Assembly (NCBI GenBank): GCA_002455955.1
Contig: DKLZ01000073.1
Span: forward strand, 1-23,306
Length of the DNA: 23,306 nucleotides
Reading direction: 5' to 3'
Source of the DNA: Dehalococcoidia bacterium UBA6627
Lineage (GTDB): Bacteria; Chloroflexota; Dehalococcoidia; UBA2979
The notes under the pieces are model-generated. The model was given only the letters and a program-made list of their open reading frames with translations, had not been told where the DNA came from and made no database searches. Below are positions 15,034 to 22,441 of this stretch, piece after piece (positions within the stretch are counted from its first letter, which is position 1; each line of letters begins with the position of its first letter). The position numbers were made by a program, and so were the translations under genes.

Positions 15034-16590
15034 TTATGGCCGCATTCCTCTGGCCTTTCGACCGGCGATCTTCGGTAATCCGGCATATGCCAACTCGACC
15101 CATTCACAAAGTAGCGGACGCGTGTCTCTGGGATCGATGATCTCCTCGACATTGAATGCCTCCGCTGTGCGAAAGGGCGAGCCGAGTGCCGAGAGTCGTG
15201 CCTCAATCTCCTTACGAACAGCATCTGGATCGTCGGCTTCTTCGATCTGACGACGGTACGCAGCCATCACACCACCTTCAATCGGTAGTGAACCCCACTC
15301 TCCTGAAGGCCATGCAACACGGTAGTTCCAACGAGTGTGATTCTGATGTGCAGCACCGGCCATACCAAATGCACGGTGAACCAGAACCGTCGCCCAAGGA
15401 ATCTTAGCCTGATTAATCGCGACGAAAGCACGCACCCCGCGCTTCAACATGCCAGAACGCTCTGCCCCTTCACCAAGCATGAAACCAGGCTGATCGACGA
15501 AATTCACGACTGGAAGGTTGAATGTGTCGCAGAGATCGACAAACTTCATCATCTTATCTGCACCAGCAGCATCCAAAGCTCCGCCAGCGAACATCGGATC
15601 ATTGGCCATCACTCCCACCGGGTGACCAGCGAGGCGTGCCAGAAATGTGACAAGCCCCGGCCCGTAGTGACGGCGAATCTCAAAACTGCTGTCACGGTCG
15701 AGAATCATTGAAAGCATCTGACGAATATCGTGTGGCCGACGTCGGTCTCGCGGAATGATCGAGAGTAATTCCTCATCGCGTCGATCGACCGGGTCATCGC
15801 AGTTGGTGACAGGTGGCAGTTTTGACACATTGTCAGGAAGGAAGGAGAGAAAACGAGCAATCTGCCTGAATGCATCCTCTTCGTTCTCTGCTTCGTTATC
15901 TACCGCGCCGCTTTCATATACATGGATGTGCGAACCACCTAACTCGTCGCGATCGATGGTCTGACCAAGTGCGCGCTGCACAATTGGCGGTCCGGCAGCG
16001 AACAATTGTGACTGACCTCGGATCATCACCGTGAAATGCGTTGTGATTGCTTGGGCGACACCGCGTCCGGCTACTGAACCCATGGCTGCAGCTGCTACCG
16101 GCACAGTTGCGAGCAACTCAGCTAAAATCGGCCAGGCTGCGTTGGAGGGGACATAGGTACGCCCAATACTCTCGATCGTCGCCACACTGCCGCCGCCACC
16201 GGTTCCATCGACCAGCCTTACTATCGGAAGTTCCAGTTCCAAAGCCATACGCTCAGCATGAACTCCTTTACCTCCGACAGCGCCATCAGCCGCACCTCCC
16301 CGTACGGTGAAGTCATCACCACCCACGACGACAGAACGGCCATTGATCTTGCCGATACCCATAACGTAGTTTGACGGCGTCACACCGCGTAATTCATTGC
16401 CCTCGTACTCCGCACGACCAGCCAGCACACCCCGTTCGCGAAAACTACCGTCATCCAGAAGCAGATCGATTCGCTCGCGTACCGTGAGACGACCACGATC
16501 GTGGTGGCGCTGCACACGCTCCTCACCACCAAGAAGATAGGCCAATTGTTTGCGCTGCTCGAGTTCATCGATCTCAGGTTGCCACGTCAT
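15034..16590 (-). CDS. Acyl-CoA carboxylase carboxyltransferase (beta) subunit
   Basis: The biotin-dependent carboxyltransferase half of an acetyl-, propionyl- or methylcrotonyl-type acyl-CoA carboxylase: it moves CO2 from carboxybiotin to the acyl-CoA. Visible are RGRLTVRERIDLLLDDGSF near residues 32-50, the N-terminal oxyanion region (RLVDGTGGGGSV, AMGSVAGRGVAQA), and the C-terminal crotonase-like half with GGALDAAGADKMMKFVDLCD, NFVDQPGFMLGEGAE and HRAFGMAGAAH. Length 518 matches PccB/AccD5 proteins. GGAGGG at 16597-16602, 6 nt before the ATG, fixes the start. It lies some 13.5 kb from the biotin carboxylase at the left edge, so the two need not be partners. It heads the minus-strand gene run. 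Confidence 0.95.
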   Translation of the reverse strand: MTWQPEIDELEQRKQLAYLLGGEERVQRHHDRGRLTVRERIDLLLDDGSFRERGVLAGRAEYEGNELRGVTPSNYVMGIGKINGRSVVVGGDDFTVRGGAADGAVGGKGVHAERMALELELPIVRLVDGTGGGGSVATIESIGRTYVPSNAAWPILAELLATVPVAAAAMGSVAGRGVAQAITTHFTVMIRGQSQLFAAGPPIVQRALGQTIDRDELGGSHIHVYESGAVDNEAENEEDAFRQIARFLSFLPDNVSKLPPVTNCDDPVDRRDEELLSIIPRDRRRPHDIRQMLSMILDRDSSFEIRRHYGPGLVTFLARLAGHPVGVMANDPMFAGGALDAAGADKMMKFVDLCDTFNLPVVNFVDQPGFMLGEGAERSGMLKRGVRAFVAINQAKIPWATVLVHRAFGMAGAAHQNHTRWNYRVAWPSGEWGSLPIEGGVMAAYRRQIEEADDPDAVRKEIEARLSALGSPFRTAEAFNVEEIIDPRDTRPLLCEWVELAYAGLPKIAGRKARGMRP

Positions 16591-16933
16591 AAACGACCCT
16601 CCATTAATCTCGACGGAACATTAGCCTCGTAATGCCGGTTGTCCGACAAAGATATAGACCAATCGATCTCTCATGGTCACAACACACGGGGCTTACTCGG
16701 TGCCATTCTCCGCATCTCCGTTCTGTTATGGTCTGGATGGCAACAATTGATGGGAGGAATTTCGCCACCTCGACCTGGGTCCACAACGCTGTTCGCGATC
16801 ATTCCAAATCGAACACGTGGTGTGCTATTCAGTAACGCGCTACACGTCAGCGAACTTCGAAGTAACGACGCGTTCTGGATGGTATGTGCTCCCAGAGCAC
16901 GCCAAATACGTCTATCGCACCAGGAGGCCATAC
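16591..16933. other. Divergent intergenic region, no supported gene
   Basis: About 340 bases between the minus-strand carboxyltransferase and the plus-strand block. Open frames exist but lack ribosome sites, and their translations look non-coding (Arg/Ser-rich, no recognisable motif). It must hold the promoters for both directions, but I could not identify a convincing -35/-10 pair. Confidence 0.4.
16922..16927 (+). promoter_or_regulatory. Consensus Shine-Dalgarno site of the small acidic ORF
   Basis: AGGAGG lies exactly 6 nt before GTG at 16934. It is one of the strongest ribosome sites in the window and is the main reason for calling the small ORF that follows. Confidence 0.55.
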
Positions 16934-17137
16934 GTGCCACTCATGATCCGATATCTCATGTCCAGCGATCTCGAATTTCAAATATTTGTCGAGGACGAAC
17001 ACGCTCATGACCCGATCGAGTGTGAAAACATCGACGGCATCGATCTCCCGTTCAACTACTTCACCTCCACCGTATCCGCCCAGCCATCCGAAGCGCAGCT
17101 GCAATCGGCCGAAGCGGTCACAAGCGCAAGGATCTAA
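16934..17137 (+). CDS. Small acidic hypothetical protein (67 residues) heading the cytidylyltransferase block
   Basis: GTG start behind a perfect AGGAGG. The product begins MPLMIRYLMSSDLEFQIFV, continues through an acidic stretch (EDEHAHDPIECENIDGIDLP) and ends in an Ala/Ser/Gln-rich tail (SAQPSEAQLQSAEAV). Codons are mostly C-ending (ATC, GTC, CTC, TCC, GAC), like the following two genes, which supports real translation. There is no signal peptide or TM helix, one Cys, and no family I recognise. The stop is 28 nt before the fusion gene, suggesting one operon. The frame is open upstream to 16817, but that part reads less like coding sequence. A precursor peptide, small regulator or partner subunit are all open possibilities; none is shown. 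Confidence 0.5.
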   Translation: MPLMIRYLMSSDLEFQIFVEDEHAHDPIECENIDGIDLPFNYFTSTVSAQPSEAQLQSAEAVTSARI

Positions 17138-17139
17138 TC

Positions 17140-17166
17140 GTGTTCACCTCACGCTGCGCTTGCTGA
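17140..17166 (+). CDS. Possible 8-residue leader ORF coupled to the fusion gene
   Basis: GTG at 17140 follows AAGGA (17128-17132) by 7 nt and opens a tiny frame encoding MFTSRCAC. Its TGA overlaps the ATG of the nucleotidyltransferase fusion (TGATG). The fusion gene has no ribosome site of its own, so re-initiation from this leader is a reasonable mechanism. At eight codons it may well be chance. Confidence 0.22.
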   Translation: MFTSRCAC

Positions 17167-19082
17167 TGTTGCATACCGAGTCTCAGTCGAGCAGTTCTCA
17201 TCAAGCGTCGGCGGTCCGCCGCGCAGTAATCCTTGCCGCCGGGAAAGGCACTCGCCTCCAGCCGCTCACCTCCAACGTACCGAAGTGCCTCGTCAAGATC
17301 GGCGGCGTACCGCTGCTCGAACGTGCTCTCCAGTCCTTGGCTTCGCAAGGGGTCACCGAAGCGATCATCGTCATCGGTTACAGAGGTGATGTGATCCGAG
17401 ACCGTATAGGCTCTCAATTCGCGAACGTTGCCATCCACTACGTCGACGCACCAGATTTCGACACAACGAACAACATCCACTCCCTCTGGGACGCCCGCGA
17501 CTACCTCGACGAAGACATCCTCCTCCTCGAGGCCGATGTCGCTTTCGACACCACCGTCATTACCGCTCTGCTCGCCCACCCAGGCAGCAGCGCAGCCGTC
17601 GCGCCTTCTCAGCGATCGCTCTCCGGTACCGTCGTCCACCAGAACGAGCACAACCAGATCATTCGCTTCACACTCGGATCCGAACAAGGACCGGATTTCG
17701 ATTTCTCAAGCGCCCTCAAAACCGTCAACATCTATCTGTTGCGGGGGCAGTTCCTCCGGGAGTCCGTGGTCCCCAGCCTCTGTCGCGCCATCGAAGCCGG
17801 TCACGTCAATCGCTACTATGAGACCGTCCTACAGGAATGCATCGCCAAGGGAGACATCACCAACCTCATCGCCGTCGATGTCTCCGCTCGCCGTTGGTAC
17901 GAAATCGATGATCACCGAGATCTCGATGCCGCAGAGTTCCTCTTCCAGGATCGCGACGCCCAGTACCACCGCATCCAGCAGCTCCACGGCTCTTACTGGC
18001 GCTACGGATTCACAGATCATTCCTACCTCTACAACATGCACTTCCCACCTCTCACCATGCTTGAGGTCTTCCGCGACGACCTCCGCGAGGTAATCACTAA
18101 CTACCCCGTCGGCCAGAACGAAATCGCCCGCCTCACCGCTAATTGGACTGGCGCCAATCCGGATAATCTCGCCATCGCCAACGGGGCCGCTGAACTCATC
18201 AAGATCCTTGGTAACCAATTCATGCAGCGCATGACCATACCCACACCATCCTTCAACGAATATGAATCCGTCATCCCTGCCGCCGGCCTCAACCGTTTCC
18301 CTCTCACTCCCGGCACCTTCGAATTAGACATCGATGCCTTCGCCGAGTCGGCCATTCAATGGTGTTCCGACACTGCCATCGTCGTCACACCCAACAATCC
18401 CACCGCACTCTCCGTCTCCCGTGAAAACCTCCTCCGTCTCGCCAGTCGTCTCGAACCTCACAACTGCCGCCTGATCGTCGACGAATCCTTCATCGAGTTC
18501 GCGCGTCCCGCCAGTCCGACCAGACCGAATAACACAACTTCCGTGATCCCGGCCGGGAGCATCGAAGACGCGATCGAGGATTACCCGAATCTCGTCGTTA
18601 TCAAGAGCCTCAGCAAAATCTTCGGTATCGCTGGTCTCCGCATCGGCTACCTCCTCAGCGCCGACCGCGACCTGATCCAGGCAGTCCGCGCCGCGCTCCC
18701 CATCTGGAACATCAACGGCCTCGCCGAAGAATTCCTTCGCATCGTCGGTCGCTACCGTGCCGAATTCGACGCAAGCTGCGATCTCACGAGGTCTGCTGCC
18801 GCTCAACTCTACGAGGATTTGCGTGCCCTCCCCGGCATCGACCCCATCGAACCGGACGCCAACTTCATCCTCGCCAAGCTCACTAATCCACTAGCGAGTG
18901 CCCTCGAAGTCGCCCGCCATCTCTACATCGAGCACAACATTCTCATCAAAGAATGCACCAGCAAGAGTATGCCCGAGGCTACTCGCTATCTTCGTATCGC
19001 CTCCCGTACTCCTGATGAAAACCGTATCCTCGTCGCTGCTCTTGCCAACGTCCTACATTTAGTCAGCCCGACAAACAAATAA
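17166..19082 (+). CDS. Bifunctional fusion: LicC-like nucleotidyltransferase + HisC/CobD-like PLP-dependent enzyme
   Basis: A 638-residue two-domain cytoplasmic protein. Residues about 18-265 are a sugar-phosphate/choline-phosphate type nucleotidyltransferase: LAAGKGTRLQPLTSNVPK (23-40) is the nucleotide-binding signature, with DTTNNIHSLWDARDYL, LLLEADVAF and the metal-binding end ARRWYEIDDHRDLDAAE as in LicC. Residues about 280-635 are a fold-type I PLP enzyme: TPNNPTALS, DESFIEF (Asp for the pyridine N) and KSLSKIFGIAGLRIGYL with the Schiff-base Lys. This resembles histidinol-phosphate aminotransferase and the CobD-type phosphoamino-acid decarboxylase; the two cannot be separated by eye. 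The fusion implies that one domain makes an amino-alkyl phosphate (or phosphonate) which the other activates, probably as a CDP ester. A longer frame from 16986 exists, but it overlaps the small ORF and reads as non-coding. Codons are strikingly C-ending. Confidence 0.9.
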   Translation: MLHTESQSSSSHQASAVRRAVILAAGKGTRLQPLTSNVPKCLVKIGGVPLLERALQSLASQGVTEAIIVIGYRGDVIRDRIGSQFANVAIHYVDAPDFDTTNNIHSLWDARDYLDEDILLLEADVAFDTTVITALLAHPGSSAAVAPSQRSLSGTVVHQNEHNQIIRFTLGSEQGPDFDFSSALKTVNIYLLRGQFLRESVVPSLCRAIEAGHVNRYYETVLQECIAKGDITNLIAVDVSARRWYEIDDHRDLDAAEFLFQDRDAQYHRIQQLHGSYWRYGFTDHSYLYNMHFPPLTMLEVFRDDLREVITNYPVGQNEIARLTANWTGANPDNLAIANGAAELIKILGNQFMQRMTIPTPSFNEYESVIPAAGLNRFPLTPGTFELDIDAFAESAIQWCSDTAIVVTPNNPTALSVSRENLLRLASRLEPHNCRLIVDESFIEFARPASPTRPNNTTSVIPAGSIEDAIEDYPNLVVIKSLSKIFGIAGLRIGYLLSADRDLIQAVRAALPIWNINGLAEEFLRIVGRYRAEFDASCDLTRSAAAQLYEDLRALPGIDPIEPDANFILAKLTNPLASALEVARHLYIEHNILIKECTSKSMPEATRYLRIASRTPDENRILVAALANVLHLVSPTNK

Positions 19083-19137
19083 TCAACATCACCAACTCAC
19101 GAACTGTCATTCGACGACGTCCCAAGGAGCAGAACCG

Positions 19138-20133
19138 ATGACCCATGATCGTCCCTCTCAATCGGAAGCGTCTCAACTAGCGACTGACACCGAGGCCATA
19201 GACACTAAGTTCGTAAATACTGAAGCTCTGAACACCGACGCCGAAAATGCCGCACTCATGCTCGAGATCGAGCGCACCGTCCCCCCGATGGACATTGGTG
19301 ACGCCGAAAAGTTCCTACTCGAGGCAAAGCACATCTTCGACAACTTAGGAATCGTCTTCTTCCTCCGTCAGGGCACCTGCCTCGGCGCCTACCGCGACAA
19401 TGCTCTCATCCCCTGGGACGATGATCTCGATCTCGGCTCTATCATCGATATGCACGGCTTTACCGATGAACAGGTGGACCTCGTCGTCGAAGCCTTCCGT
19501 GCCAACGACTGCTACGTCGACGTACAGCGGGAGGGGCTCTACACCGACGTTCGTATAATGAAATACAAAATCCGCATCGATTGGCAGTGCTACCGCGTCG
19601 TCAAAGGCACTATCGCCCACTATCCCGGCGTACCCTTCCCCATTTCACTCTTCGAGCAATTTGAAGAAGTCCAGCTTCTCAGCACCACCTTCCGAGTACC
19701 CAGTCCTCCCGAGCAGTACCTCACGTATAAATACGGTCCCGACTGGCACACTCCCAAGCAGGTTGGCTACGAAAAAGACGTCATCGAAAACATGCCTTCC
19801 GGTAGAGTTCCCGGCCGAGCTGGCTGGTTCAAACAATGGCTTGCCGTCAAATTCTCTCCCACTCGCACTGGCAAACTTCTCGTGCTTAACTCCAACGACG
19901 AACCAGTCGAAGATGCTCGAGTCCACATCGCCGGCCTTAGCCGTACCCGCACCAACGGCAAAGGCATAGCAAAGTTCTATATCCCTACAGCCGCCAATTA
20001 CGCCATCACCATTAACGCCAACGGCACCGAAGAAGTTCTCTACGAAGAAGCCCTCACACCAGGCGGAGCCTGGGTCTACCGTCCTGACCCTAAAAACACT
20101 GCCGGCCGTTACTTCGCCCTCACCGAGCAATAG
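19138..20133 (+). CDS. LicD-family (phosphocholine-transferase-like) protein with C-terminal Ig-like domain
   Basis: LicD proteins have a nucleotidyltransferase fold and transfer phosphocholine or similar groups from CDP carriers to glycans or teichoic acids. The motif GTCLGAYRDNALIPWDDDLD (residues 79-98) contains the D-D-D-x-D metal site. DVRIMKYKIRIDW and FRVPSPPEQYLTYKYG (185-200) are the later LicD motifs. Residues about 1-50 are Thr/Glu/Ala-rich with a loose repeat (TDTEAIDT, NTEALNT). Residues about 245-310 (GKLLVLNSNDEPVEDARVHI, TNGKGIAKFYIP) look like a carboxypeptidase-regulatory-like beta-sandwich, unusual for LicD. No signal peptide or TM helix is seen. AAGGAG (19124-19129) supports the start. 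It is 55 bp downstream of the fusion gene with the same C-ending codon preference. The acceptor is unknown. Confidence 0.87.
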   Translation: MTHDRPSQSEASQLATDTEAIDTKFVNTEALNTDAENAALMLEIERTVPPMDIGDAEKFLLEAKHIFDNLGIVFFLRQGTCLGAYRDNALIPWDDDLDLGSIIDMHGFTDEQVDLVVEAFRANDCYVDVQREGLYTDVRIMKYKIRIDWQCYRVVKGTIAHYPGVPFPISLFEQFEEVQLLSTTFRVPSPPEQYLTYKYGPDWHTPKQVGYEKDVIENMPSGRVPGRAGWFKQWLAVKFSPTRTGKLLVLNSNDEPVEDARVHIAGLSRTRTNGKGIAKFYIPTAANYAITINANGTEEVLYEEALTPGGAWVYRPDPKNTAGRYFALTEQ

Positions 20134-20178
20134 CGGCACCGCGGGGTTGTGGAGCACAGAAACCTCTCACACGTCATC

Positions 20179-20222
20179 CGGTGTAGGCGGTTAGTGTGCA
20201 ACCGTTGAAACCATTTACACCG
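20179..20222. repeat. Nested inverted repeats between the LicD and second cytidylyltransferase genes
   Basis: CGGTGTA (20179-20185) pairs with TACACCG (20216-20222). Inside them, CGGTT (20188-20192) pairs with AACCG (20100+100 to 20204, i.e. 20200-20204). They lie in the 130-bp gap where base composition changes. No T-run follows, so this is not a standard terminator; an operator or attenuator-like structure is possible. Confidence 0.28.
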
Positions 20223-20253
20223 CTATCACAGCACAATGGGCGCTTGGAAATAT

Positions 20254-20257
20254 GGAG
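20254..20257 (+). promoter_or_regulatory. Shine-Dalgarno deciding the start of the second cytidylyltransferase
   Basis: GGAG lies 6 nt before ATG 20264. The earlier ATG at 20252 overlaps this site and has weaker support, so initiation at 20264 is preferred. Confidence 0.5.
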
Positions 20258-20263
20258 AAGTCA

Positions 20264-21025
20264 ATGATCGAAACTGCTGCCATTCTTGCTGGGGGACGTG
20301 GGACTCGACTGGGTTCTCTCACTCAGGGTATGCCAAAGGGATTTTTAACTCTCGGAGGTGATCCAATTGTCCAAGAATCAATAGAAAAATTGATCGATTG
20401 TGGCATCTCGCAAATCATTATTGGCACCGGTTTTGGAGATCATTACTACGAACAACTTGCGTCTCAATACACACAGGTCCGCTGCGTAAAAAACGCAGCA
20501 TTTATGAACTCCGGAAGCATGTACACGATGTATCAACTTCGAAACTTGCTCGTCGGCCGATTCCTATTACTAGAATCCGACCTCATCTATGAACGAGCCG
20601 CACTTGAGGCATTGATCCAGTCCGAGGATGACAATGTGGTTCTAGCGAGTGGCCTCACCCACTCTGGAGATGAGGTTTACATCGAAACTGATCAGGCTTC
20701 GAATCTCGTAACAATGTCGAAGGATCGCCTCGCTGTGTCGCAAGTTGATGCTGAGTTAGTTGGCATCTGCAGCATTTCAACGGAGGCATACTCGGCAATG
20801 TGTCGTTTCGCTCATCGTGTGTTCAATCGCACACTCCAGTTGGATTACGAGGATGTTCTCGTTGGCATCACCGATGACATACCTATTCACGTCCTCAAGA
20901 TTAACGGGCTTGCCTGGGCAGAGATTGATGACGAGGCTCATCTTCTCCGGGCTCGCGAGGTCGTGTATCCAGAGATTTTGAGTCGAGACGAATCAGCTAC
21001 TGAACAGAACATGCTGCAACAGTAA
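20264..21025 (+). CDS. Phosphonate/phosphocholine cytidylyltransferase-like protein (PntC/LicC-like)
   Basis: A 253-residue nucleotidyltransferase predicted to join CTP to an amino-alkyl phosphate or phosphonate. The signature AILAGGRGTRLGSLTQGMPK is at residues 6-25. KNAAFMNSGSMYTMYQL, FLLLESDLIYE, LASGLTHSGDEVYIETD, LVTMSKDRL, ELVGICSIS and the terminal LAWAEIDDEAHLLRA follow. This motif series, especially N-x-G-S-M and G-D-E-V-Y, matches my memory of the cytidylyltransferase domain of PntC (2-aminoethylphosphonate) and its phosphocholine relatives. Unlike PntC of Treponema, no transaminase is fused here. Codon use returns to the general pattern of the window, unlike the two genes before it. 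It may have its own promoter in the 130-bp gap. Confidence 0.88.
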   Translation: MIETAAILAGGRGTRLGSLTQGMPKGFLTLGGDPIVQESIEKLIDCGISQIIIGTGFGDHYYEQLASQYTQVRCVKNAAFMNSGSMYTMYQLRNLLVGRFLLLESDLIYERAALEALIQSEDDNVVLASGLTHSGDEVYIETDQASNLVTMSKDRLAVSQVDAELVGICSISTEAYSAMCRFAHRVFNRTLQLDYEDVLVGITDDIPIHVLKINGLAWAEIDDEAHLLRAREVVYPEILSRDESATEQNMLQQ

Positions 21026-21042
21026 ATGACTGTCATAGATGA

Positions 21043-21075
21043 TTCTTCACGCTTCAACTTCTCCGCAGTGAAGAA
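21043..21075. terminator. Inverted repeat after the cytidylyltransferase gene, weak terminator candidate
   Basis: TTCTTCAC (21043-21050) is the exact reverse complement of GTGAAGAA (21068-21075), with a 17-nt loop, starting 18 nt after the stop codon. There is no U-tract downstream, so intrinsic termination is doubtful; it could also act as a regulator site for the acyl-CoA dehydrogenase gene that follows. Confidence 0.25.
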
Positions 21076-21222
21076 AGCAAACTAAACTTTCATAACAGTT
21101 ACGTTTTGATAATCGCACATATCTGGGGTGAATTTGTGATTTCAATCAATACCAACCGATCACCGTTTCGATTGACTCCTTTCATTCCCCGTCGCATGAT
21201 CACGCCGTCAGAGAGGTGAAAC

Positions 21223-22422
21223 ATGGAATGGAATGACACGCCTGAGCAGTCTGCGTTTCGTACCCAGGTGAGCGCACTTCTCGACGAAAAATTGCCCGAT
21301 CGCTACCGCGATAGAAAGGGCGACTGGCAAAACGACCGCGTCTCAGAAGACCCACAAGTGCGTGAGACCGCAGAGGGGTGGGTAAATGCGTTAGCGGCGA
21401 AAGGCTGGGTAGCTCCTCACTGGCCTGAGGAATATGGCGGTGCCGGCCTGTCTTCGATAGAACAGTTTATTTTCAATCAGGAAATGGCAAAGGCCAATGC
21501 GCCCCGCACAGGTGGACGCGGCGTCGCCTTGCTGGGACCAGCACTGATCGTTCATGGCACAGAAGAGCAGAAACAAGAACATTTGCCCAAGGTTCTCTCT
21601 GGCGAAATCGCATGGGCACAGGGCTACTCAGAGCCGGGCGCAGGATCAGACCTCGCATCTTTGCAAACACGCGCCGTGCGCGACGGCGACGAATACGTGA
21701 TTAACGGTCAGAAAATATGGACCTCGGAAGTACATACCGCCGACTGGCTCTTTGCATTGGTGCGCACTGATCCAGATGCACCGAAGCATCGCGGTATCTC
21801 CTTTCTGATGATGGACGTTAAGAGCCCGGGCATCTCCATTCGTCCTCTTGTCGACATGACCGATGAACACTGGTTCAACGAAACGTTCTTCGAGGACGTA
21901 CGAGTGCCGGCAGCAAATGTGGTCGGAGACGAGAACCGCGGCTGGTACGTCGGCATGACCTTGCTCGACTTCGAGCGCTCGAACATTAGTGGTGCGGTAA
22001 CACAGCGCCGCGCTATCAACGAACTGATCGAATATGCGAACACTGACGGGATGCAGATCTCACGGTTGGCCGAGCGCCCAACACTTTGCACGGAGATCGC
22101 CGACCTCTATATCGAGACCGATGTCATGTTTAATTTCTCATTCCGCATTATGACAATGCAAAACGCCGGCCAGATACCAAACTACGAGGCTTCGGTATCA
22201 AAGATGTTCGCCTCGGAACTGTTGCAGCGAGCGGCAAAGACTTCTGCCAAAGTGATCGGCCTCTACGCAAATATCAGCAACGCTGACGATGACCGTGCTC
22301 CGATGGACGCACGGTACGCACGCAACTATGTCCACTCGATGTGTGAATCGATTCGAGGCGGTACCTCAGAGGTGCAGCGCAACATCATCGCAACTCGCGG
22401 GCTTGGATTGCCCAGAGGGTAA
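21223..22422 (+). CDS. Acyl-CoA dehydrogenase
   Basis: An FAD flavoprotein that introduces the 2,3-double bond into acyl-CoA and passes electrons to ETF. The order of motifs is standard: GWVAPHWPEEYGGAG, then the FAD/substrate segment AQGYSEPGAGSDLASLQTRA, YVINGQKIWTS, FFEDVRVPAANVVGDENRGW, and C-terminal ESIRGGTSEVQRNIIATRGL. At the position of the MCAD-type base (Y-E-G-T) the sequence reads R-G-G-T, so the catalytic Glu must lie elsewhere, as in isovaleryl-CoA dehydrogenase-type members; the Glu of LDFERSNISG is a candidate. Length 399 is normal. GAGAGG (21211-21216), 6 nt before the ATG, supports the start. It converges with the last CoA-transferase, leaving 19 bp between them. Confidence 0.95.
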   Translation: MEWNDTPEQSAFRTQVSALLDEKLPDRYRDRKGDWQNDRVSEDPQVRETAEGWVNALAAKGWVAPHWPEEYGGAGLSSIEQFIFNQEMAKANAPRTGGRGVALLGPALIVHGTEEQKQEHLPKVLSGEIAWAQGYSEPGAGSDLASLQTRAVRDGDEYVINGQKIWTSEVHTADWLFALVRTDPDAPKHRGISFLMMDVKSPGISIRPLVDMTDEHWFNETFFEDVRVPAANVVGDENRGWYVGMTLLDFERSNISGAVTQRRAINELIEYANTDGMQISRLAERPTLCTEIADLYIETDVMFNFSFRIMTMQNAGQIPNYEASVSKMFASELLQRAAKTSAKVIGLYANISNADDDRAPMDARYARNYVHSMCESIRGGTSEVQRNIIATRGLGLPRG

Positions 22423-22441
22423 TCAGACGATCGTCTCGTTA

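Noticed and set aside
14576..15250. Plus-strand ORF of 224 residues spanning the gap between two minus-strand genes
   Set aside because: Its ends are antisense to the CoA-transferase and carboxyltransferase; no coding character in the gap part.
16639..17010. Plus-strand ORF starting TTG in the divergent region
   Set aside because: No ribosome site; the translation changes character and runs into the out-of-frame part of the small acidic ORF.
16986..17165. N-terminal 60-residue extension of the fusion protein
   Set aside because: Ser/Pro/Arg-rich shadow frame of the small acidic ORF; conserved nucleotidyltransferase sequence starts only after the ATG at 17166.
17118..17687. Minus-strand ORF of 189 residues
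   Set aside because: Val/Asp/Glu-rich antisense shadow caused by the C-ending codons of the nucleotidyltransferase gene.
18324..18806. Minus-strand acidic ORF
   Set aside because: Antisense to the PLP domain with its intact Lys and Asp motifs; same codon-bias artefact.
19645..20157. Minus-strand ORF of 170 residues
   Set aside because: Antisense to the LicD gene; no ribosome site and low-complexity content.
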